The translations under genes were made by a program, and so were the position numbers. From positions 62,001 to 126,000 of the forward strand of contig NZ_MECL01000220.1 of the NCBI RefSeq assembly GCF_014596445.1: DNA of 64,000 bases, given 5' to 3'. Of this stretch, positions 58,744 to 64,000 are shown piece after piece (the first letter of the stretch is position 1; each line of letters begins with the position of its first letter). Below the pieces are notes generated by a model that ran no database searches, was not told the origin of the DNA, and saw nothing but the letters and a program-made list of their open reading frames with translations. Source of the DNA: Streptomyces sp. CBMA29 (GTDB taxonomy: Bacteria; Actinomycetota; Actinomycetes; Streptomycetales; Streptomycetaceae).

Positions 58744-60075
58744 ATGCCACAGAACCCGATCGCCCGGACGTTGTCCCGGCCCGTCGGCGCGGACGGGTCC
58801 CCGCACGCCGTGCCTGACCTGGGACGGTTCCTGCGCTCGCTCACCGGCGTCGACGAGGAACTGCTCGCAGAGGTCCGGCACGAACGCAGCAAGTACACCG
58901 CGCTCGGCGGTGTGGTACTCGGTACAGCCGTGATCGCGGCGTTCTCCATGTGGAACTTCGCCACGGAGGCACTGGGCCGGGTCTCGATCGTGGCCCTGCT
59001 GCCCACGGTCATCTGGCTGCTGCTCATCCTCAATCTGGACCGCTGGCTGGTCACGCCCGTACCGAACGCCCGTCGCAGATTCGGCCCCGTCGTGCTGCGG
59101 CTGGTGATGGCCCTGTTGCTCGGAGTCGTGATCGCCGAGCCCCTCGTGCTGCGAATCTTCTCCACAGCCATTGAGGAGCACATCGCCGACGGCCGGACGA
59201 CCACGCTGGACGACCTGCGCGGCAAGCTGCTGGCCTGCAACCCGGTGCCGTCCGGCACCGCCGCCGCGCCGCCCGCGAACTGCGGCCACTACACGCTGGT
59301 CTTCGGCGCGACCCCCGGCAATCAGGCCGACGAGCTGGCGACTCTGCGCGAGGACGCCACAGCCCTGCAGAAGCGGGTCGACCAGGACAACACGGAGCTG
59401 ACCGCGCTCGACACGCAGGTACGCGACGAATGCCGGCAGCTCATCCGTGACGCCGCCAGCGGCTTGCTGGAAAGGACGTCCGAGTGCCAACGGCTGCGCG
59501 CCAAGGCACGCGACTTCCGGGCGACGCACGCACTGGACACCGAACAGCGACAACTCAGCGGGATGAACGTCCGCATCGCCACGCTGGAGCGCGGGGTCGC
59601 CAGTTCGCGCGGCGACTTCGTGAAGGCCCGCGCGGCGGCGGTCGACAAGCGGATGGCCGAGGAGCAAGCGAAGCAGCGGGAGATCGGTGTCCTGGAGCGC
59701 ATGCAGGCGCTGGACGAACTGGCCGCGGGCAAGCCCGTGCTGTTCGTCGGGATCTGGCTGGTCAGGGCCCTGTTCGTGTTCCTGGACGTGCTTCCTGTCA
59801 TGGCGAAGTCGCTGGGGGGCGAGAGCACCTACGAGCGGATGCTCAGCTACGAGAGCACCAGCGCGGTCAAAGTGCACAGTTCCCGGGTCCGGCTGGCCGA
59901 ACTGCGAGCACTGGCGGACACCGAGATCGCCCAGCACGCCATCGAGCAGGACGTCCGGCGCAGTCGTGCCGAGTCCGAGGCCGCGCACCGTGAGGTCGTC
60001 GCGACGACCAACATCCGTACGCGGCAGGCGATCAGCGCACTGGAGGAAGAGCTGCGCCGTACGTCGGCGCACTGA
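58744..60075 (+). CDS. DUF4407 membrane protein
   Basis: 443 residues from ATG at 58744. Three N-terminal spans (YTALGGVVLGTAVIAAFSMW, IVALLPTVIWLLLILNLDRW, VLRLVMALLLGVVIAEPLVL) are followed by a large extracytoplasmic coiled-coil loop that holds several Cys residues (DECRQLI, SECQRLRAK). A fourth span (VLFVGIWLVRALFVFLDVLPVMAKSL) and a cytosolic helical tail complete it. This topology defines DUF4407, which is found beside mobile and defence genes but has no established function. It is tightly coupled to the SPFH-like gene. Confidence 0.92.
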   Translation: MPQNPIARTLSRPVGADGSPHAVPDLGRFLRSLTGVDEELLAEVRHERSKYTALGGVVLGTAVIAAFSMWNFATEALGRVSIVALLPTVIWLLLILNLDRWLVTPVPNARRRFGPVVLRLVMALLLGVVIAEPLVLRIFSTAIEEHIADGRTTTLDDLRGKLLACNPVPSGTAAAPPANCGHYTLVFGATPGNQADELATLREDATALQKRVDQDNTELTALDTQVRDECRQLIRDAASGLLERTSECQRLRAKARDFRATHALDTEQRQLSGMNVRIATLERGVASSRGDFVKARAAAVDKRMAEEQAKQREIGVLERMQALDELAAGKPVLFVGIWLVRALFVFLDVLPVMAKSLGGESTYERMLSYESTSAVKVHSSRVRLAELRALADTEIAQHAIEQDVRRSRAESEAAHREVVATTNIRTRQAISALEEELRRTSAH

Positions 60076-60148
60076 CCGTCATCGTTGTCGATGTCGTCGG
60101 GCGGGCTCCGAGAGGCCGCCCGACGACCGGCGAGACAGGGAGGGTCCG

Positions 60149-60658
60149 ATGCCTGACCGCAGCAGAGCGACGAACCGTCAGAAGGACTTGCTCCGGATCC
60201 TGACCGCTGAGACCCGGGAGGAGTTGGTGAAGGCGGACGGAAAGGCGGGACTCGTCCTGTCCTGTCTGGGCGCGGCACTTGCCACTCTTCTCGGCGCGCT
60301 CACCACGGGCAACCTCGCGCCGCAGCACTATTCACCACTGCCGCAGGCGCTGTTCTGGGCCGGTTGTGCCACCTGGATACCGGCCTTTCTCTTCCTCGGC
60401 ATGGTCATCGCTCCGCGCCTGGGCCCGTCCCGGGCGATGCGTGCCCACTACTTCGGAGACGTGAACGCCACCCGCTCCACGACATTTCTCGCCGACGCCA
60501 TCCGGCGCACCGACGTCAGCGACCGTGACCTCCAGCAACTGGAGCGGCTCTCGCACATCGTCTCGGTCAAGTACCGCTGCGTGCGGTACGGGATGCTGTG
60601 GTCGGCGGCGTTCGTGATTCTGACGGCGGCGGGTTTCCTCCTCGGCACATCGACCTGA
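60149..60658 (+). CDS. Pycsar-effector-type small membrane protein
   Basis: 169 residues from ATG at 60149 with GGGAGG upstream. The N-terminal helix and first span read LLRILTAETREELVKADGKAGLVLSCLG, the D-x-K-A pattern of the Pycsar effector (PycTM-like, DUF5706) membrane domain. A second span (ALFWAGCATWIPAFLFLGMV) and a C-terminal span (GMLWSAAFVILTAAGFLLG) flank a helical loop. In Pycsar systems, cyclic nucleotide made by a cyclase triggers such proteins to damage the inner membrane. Here it closes the cassette that begins with CRP-type and cyclase-fold genes. Confidence 0.82.
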   Translation: MPDRSRATNRQKDLLRILTAETREELVKADGKAGLVLSCLGAALATLLGALTTGNLAPQHYSPLPQALFWAGCATWIPAFLFLGMVIAPRLGPSRAMRAHYFGDVNATRSTTFLADAIRRTDVSDRDLQQLERLSHIVSVKYRCVRYGMLWSAAFVILTAAGFLLGTST

Positions 60659-60749
60659 CGCCCTCTCGGCCGCAACCCCGGGAATCGCGGCCCGTACGGG
60701 CCCGCGGCCACCGTGTCCGCCAAAGCGCCGGGGTCCGGGCGCCGGCCCG

Positions 60750-61035
60750 TCACGCCTGGGCGGCCCACCCCTGAATCGTGGGGAGCACCGCCTCGGTGAT
60801 GCGGAGCGGCATCGTGCCGTCCTTGCGCCACAAAGTCACCTCGTAGGAGCCGCCGCGGTCCTTCGCGTCCATGGCCACGGAGAGCACGCGGGCCGGGACA
60901 CCGGGACCGCTCTCGCTGTCGCTCCCGTCGAAACGGAAGGTGAGCCTGACGGTGCGGTTGGAGTAAACGACGGCGGGGCGGCCCAGAACCGTCCGCTGCT
61001 GAGCGCCACTCCTCGGAGTTCTGAGTGATGCTCAT
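60750..61035 (-). pseudogene. Frameshifted small protein after the SUKH-3 gene
   Basis: ATG at 61035 begins MSITQNSEEWRSAADG, but the natural continuation lies in another frame: TVLGRPAVVYSNRTVRLTFR, then VLSVAMDAKDRGGSYEVTLW, RKDGTMPLRITEAVLPTIQG and the stop TGA at 60750. The switch occurs near 60985-61005. Joined, the protein would be about 94 residues, with a beta-rich single domain. Either the gene is broken or there is a sequence error. It follows the toxin-immunity pair on the same strand. Family not recognised. Confidence 0.6.
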
Positions 61036-61062
61036 CCACACTTCCCGACGGGCGCCTGAGCC

Positions 61063-61569
61063 CTACTTGGGCCACGGCTTCATCCCCTCGGGCGCATGAA
61101 CGCAGATCAACGGGCGATCCGCGCTCACCATAAGGTCCAAGCCCTCGTAGGGTGTGCTTCCGATGCGCCAGATCAGGCCGTTCGCGTAAGCGGCCACAGC
61201 CCCGTCCTGCCGCATGAAGACATGCGAATAGCTGAGCCACCAGCCAACGGGAAACCATGAACCGCCGACGGCTGAGCCGATCGCCGAGGATTCGTCCTGA
61301 TGCCTGCCGCCAGCCCCCACGGCATCGACGAAGAACGGTTCGCCGTTGATGAAGTTGGGGCCGTCCTCACGGGCGGGCCCAATCTTCAGGCCTCGGAACG
61401 TTTCGAGGAAGGCGGTTGCCAATGGGCTCGGGATGTACCCCTGCGCCTCCAGAGACTGGATGTCGGAGGACACGTCGAGGTGCCGCCCGGGGTACCAGCC
61501 AGCCTCCCGCAGGGCGGAAACCGTTGCCGGGTTCAATCGGGAGGTGAAATCCTCCGGTTCGCCGGGCAC
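61063..61569 (-). CDS. SUKH-3 domain immunity protein
   Basis: 168 residues from GTG at 61569, which overlaps the toxin stop (TAGTG) and has GGGGGTG upstream; a longer in-frame ATG at 61617 would overlap the toxin by 49 bases. The SUKH-3 start is clear (VSALREAGWYPGRHLDV), and the pattern continues through ATAFLETFRGLKIG, GEPFFVDAVGAG and MRQDGAVAAYANGLIWRIG. SUKH proteins bind and neutralise nuclease and deaminase toxins. Translational coupling to the deaminase toxin makes it the likely cognate immunity protein. Confidence 0.88.
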   Translation of the reverse strand: MPGEPEDFTSRLNPATVSALREAGWYPGRHLDVSSDIQSLEAQGYIPSPLATAFLETFRGLKIGPAREDGPNFINGEPFFVDAVGAGGRHQDESSAIGSAVGGSWFPVGWWLSYSHVFMRQDGAVAAYANGLIWRIGSTPYEGLDLMVSADRPLICVHAPEGMKPWPK

Positions 61570-64000
61570 TAGTAATTCACCCCCAAGCTGTCCATCACTC
61601 GGCGGCATGCCCTGCACGGGGTGGCAGAAGCACCGTGGTCACCCTTGGGTGTATCGCTCACATGCACCGTAGTCATGTTCCCGCCTCGGATACCCGGTTC
61701 ACCTTCTCGTGCATACGCCTTGCTCAGGCACTGCATTTCCGCACATCCACCGTTCATCGGGTGGGCATGCTGCTCGAAGATCTCCGCCATTTCATCCGGA
61801 GCGGTGACAGGCTCCTTGTTGTCCGATCGGTAGACATGGCCGCTCTGAGATTCATATTCGGCGGCGAAGTCGCTTCCCCGAGTCTCGCCCGCATTGGCCT
61901 GTGCGTCGAGGGATGCCTCACCGCAGTTATGGACAAGGACCGGCGTAGCCCCCGCCACTACATAGTACGTGTGCAGGCGGTGGACGGTGAGGTTGTAGGT
62001 GGTCTCGCTGTGCTGGTAGTTGCGGACTGCTGCGACGGTGATCAGAGTGCCGTTGGGCTGGCGGAGTTTGTCGCCGGGGTGGAGGTCGGCGGCGTTCTTC
62101 CACTCGTGGTCGGTGGCGTCCCAGTAGGGGTGGTGCTGGGTCGAGGTGATGGTGCGGGAGCCGTCGCCGACGTTGACCGTGACGTCGGTGAAGTCCTTGT
62201 CCGTCTTGGTGACGATGACGTCGGTGACGGTCTCCGCGTGGGTGGTTCCCGTGATCGGATCCGTTGCCAAGACCCGGTCACCGGACTTGACCGACGCTAT
62301 CGGGACGATCTCACCATTTGCCTTGAGGACCTTGGTGTCCGCGGTGAAGCTGTTTCTCCCGCAGGCGCTCGCCTTGCTCTCACCGAATTCGGGAGCTCCC
62401 ATGAACTCCAGAATCAGCAGGAGATTGGTTTGGTGCAGCCGGTGCGGCCGTAACAGACGTTGTGCCCCTTGTACTGCGGGTGCCAGTAGCCGCCGGCTCC
62501 AGTGGTTCCGGTTGGCGCCGTGGGGGCCGCTGGGGCCGTGGGGCTGATCGTCGACGCTGCAGAAGGGCGGGCAGTCGGAAGCGGGGTGGTGGATGCGATT
62601 ACCGCCTCCGCCGGTGTCGCCCGACTGGAGACCGCTGGGGTCACTGGAGGTGACCGGGCTGTCGCCCGCGTAGGCGTAGCCCCCGATCTGGTTGGGGTCG
62701 GTGGCTTCGAAGAGCGGGTCGGCCGAGGTGAAGCGCCCGAGAGCGGGGTCGTAGTCGCGTACCCCGAGGCGCGTGAGGCCGGTCGTCGGATCCTGGGTAC
62801 CGCCCACGAACCCCTTGTCGCCGGGCCAGCCGGTCGGCTGCGTGCCGCGCGGATTGCCGTACGGATCGAGGAGCCGGAACGTGGGCGTCTCGTCGGTCGC
62901 GGTCAGGCTGGTGGTGCCGGTCGCCTGGTCGTTCGCCGCGATGTAGCTGTAGGCGTTGCCGGCGCCGGTGCGGGTGCAAGTGGCGCCGCCTGGGAGGGCT
63001 ACGTAGCGCGTGGCGGTGGTCGCACCCGAGCCGGTGACAGACGAGTCGTAGACGACTTCCTGGTCGGGGAGGAAGAGCGTGGTCTTGCCGTCCGGGTCTG
63101 AACGGAGGAGTTGATTGCCGTCGGCGTCGTACGTATAGGTCGTGGGGTTGTCCTGGCCCGTGGTCTTGAGGCTTGCGATCTGCCCCTCGTCGTTCCAGGA
63201 CAGCGTGTCCGTGCCGGGCGTCGTGGTGCGGATGGTGGTGTTGCCGGCGTCGTCGTAGGTGTAACTGCTGCCCGTGACGGTGCCGTCGGGGGCGGTGGTC
63301 TGCGCGCCGGTGAGGGTGTCGGGCTGGGCTGTGGGATTGCCGCGCTTGCCGTAGGAGTACGTGGTGGTGCTGTCGGCGCTGATACCCGAAGTGCCGTGAT
63401 TGACCTGTGTCTTGCGGTTGCCGTCCACGTCGAAGGTCCAGGACGTCCAGTACGTGGTCGTGGGGTCCGCGCCGCCGACCGTGGGGCTGGCACCGGCGGC
63501 GGTGGGGGCACCGGCGCAGTTGTCGGTCGCCGTCCACGCGTCGGTGAGGCGGCCGAGGCCGTTGTAGGCGAAGCACTGAGTGTCCGTCGCGGCGCCCAGG
63601 CGATTGTCCGTGATCTTGGTGATATCGCCCGCCAAGTCACGTGTGTAGGTCGTGTCCTGGATGTTCTGCGGAGCGGCGGACCGGCTGATATTGGTGTTGT
63701 TCAGCGCCCCGGTGTGCTCGTCGTAGGTGTTAGTGAACACCGCGCTGTTGGCCACGGCAGCGCCGTCGATGACCTGTGACACACGGGAGTAGGCGTCGAA
63801 CATCGTGTCGCGGGTGTACGTGGACACACCGCCCACGGAGTCGACCATGTCCATGGAGTTGTAGCCGTAGGAGACCTTCTCCGACGGGAGGTTGCCGACC
63901 GCCGGATAGGTCGTGGACAGAGGCAGTCCGAGGTTGGGCGTGTATCCGTGGAAGTAGCTGTAGGAGCCGGCCAGGCCGGCGACGCTGGCCGGGATCGTGG
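61569..64000 (-). CDS. RHS/YD-repeat toxin with Hint and YwqJ-type deaminase, 5' end beyond window
   Basis: The frame is open at 64000, so only the last 800 or so residues are visible. YD repeats (DDAGNTTIRTTTPGTDTLSWN, YTYDADGNQLLRSDPDGKTT) lead to the RHS core end (RYVALPGGATCTRTG, GLTRLGVRDYDPALGRFTSADP). A pretoxin Hint domain follows (NSFTADTKVLKANGEIVPI ... HTYYVVAGATPVLVHNCG). The C-terminal tip has GGCAEMQCLSKAY and TPCRACRRVM, the zinc-binding C-x-E and PCxxC motifs of YwqJ-like deaminases. Hint probably releases the tip. This is a contact-dependent or secreted polymorphic toxin. Confidence 0.92.
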   Translation of the reverse strand, partial: TIPASVAGLAGSYSYFHGYTPNLGLPLSTTYPAVGNLPSEKVSYGYNSMDMVDSVGGVSTYTRDTMFDAYSRVSQVIDGAAVANSAVFTNTYDEHTGALNNTNISRSAAPQNIQDTTYTRDLAGDITKITDNRLGAATDTQCFAYNGLGRLTDAWTATDNCAGAPTAAGASPTVGGADPTTTYWTSWTFDVDGNRKTQVNHGTSGISADSTTTYSYGKRGNPTAQPDTLTGAQTTAPDGTVTGSSYTYDDAGNTTIRTTTPGTDTLSWNDEGQIASLKTTGQDNPTTYTYDADGNQLLRSDPDGKTTLFLPDQEVVYDSSVTGSGATTATRYVALPGGATCTRTGAGNAYSYIAANDQATGTTSLTATDETPTFRLLDPYGNPRGTQPTGWPGDKGFVGGTQDPTTGLTRLGVRDYDPALGRFTSADPLFEATDPNQIGGYAYAGDSPVTSSDPSGLQSGDTGGGGNRIHHPASDCPPFCSVDDQPHGPSGPHGANRNHWSRRLLAPAVQGAQRLLRPHRLHQTNLLLILEFMGAPEFGESKASACGRNSFTADTKVLKANGEIVPIASVKSGDRVLATDPITGTTHAETVTDVIVTKTDKDFTDVTVNVGDGSRTITSTQHHPYWDATDHEWKNAADLHPGDKLRQPNGTLITVAAVRNYQHSETTYNLTVHRLHTYYVVAGATPVLVHNCGEASLDAQANAGETRGSDFAAEYESQSGHVYRSDNKEPVTAPDEMAEIFEQHAHPMNGGCAEMQCLSKAYAREGEPGIRGGNMTTVHVSDTPKGDHGASATPCRACRRVMDSLGVNY

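Overview
The window is very GC-rich, coding is dense, start codons are often GTG, and gene content (twin-arginine exported hydrolases, SpoIIE-type phosphatase, SigB/SigF-type sigma factor with STAS antagonist, HTH-STAND ATPases, cyclase-fold proteins) points to a Streptomyces or close streptomycete chromosome. No tRNA, rRNA, insertion sequence or CRISPR array was recognised.

Layout. 1-7700: a type I-E Cascade operon (cas8e, cse2/cas11, cas7e, cas5e, cas6e, all joined by stop/start overlaps) with no cas3, cas1, cas2 or array in view. It lies opposite an HTH-STAND NTPase gene that runs off the left edge and is followed by the wreckage of a second STAND/WD40 gene. 7700-18400: secreted and envelope functions (phytase-like esterase, trypsin-fold protease, CsbD/GlsB-type small stress proteins, two glycoside hydrolases around a CebR-type operator, an ArsB/NhaD permease). 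18500-25600: an Imm51-type immunity gene, an ABC ATPase with two paralogous FtsX permeases, an OmpR/histidine-kinase pair and a GNAT protein. 25600-31600: exported phospholipase-C-like protein, GH43-like protein and an FG-GAP-repeat secreted protein. 32000-35900: SpoIIE/GAF phosphatase, small sigma-like protein, SigB/SigF-type sigma factor and STAS antagonist. 36200-40000: acyltransferase-3, AraC regulator and MFS exporter. 40300-46300: a three-gene operon ending in a TPR-CHAT protease. 46400-52700: uncharacterised membrane, SUKH-like, methyltransferase, lactonase-like and a damaged cysteine-synthase-like gene.

52900-60700 is a co-directional cassette: two CRP/FNR regulators, a class III cyclase-fold protein, a degenerate P-loop NTPase, a band-7/SPFH-like coiled-coil protein, a DUF4407 membrane protein and a small Pycsar-effector-type membrane protein. 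It looks like a signal-sensing and membrane-effector system. 60700-64000: the 3' end of an RHS/YD polymorphic toxin (Hint domain plus YwqJ-type deaminase tip) with a translationally coupled SUKH-3 immunity gene and a frameshifted small gene.

The two most interesting loci are the Cas3-less Cascade beside a STAND NTPase and the cyclase-fold/NTPase/SPFH/DUF4407/Pycsar-effector cassette. Both are inferred from gene content only.
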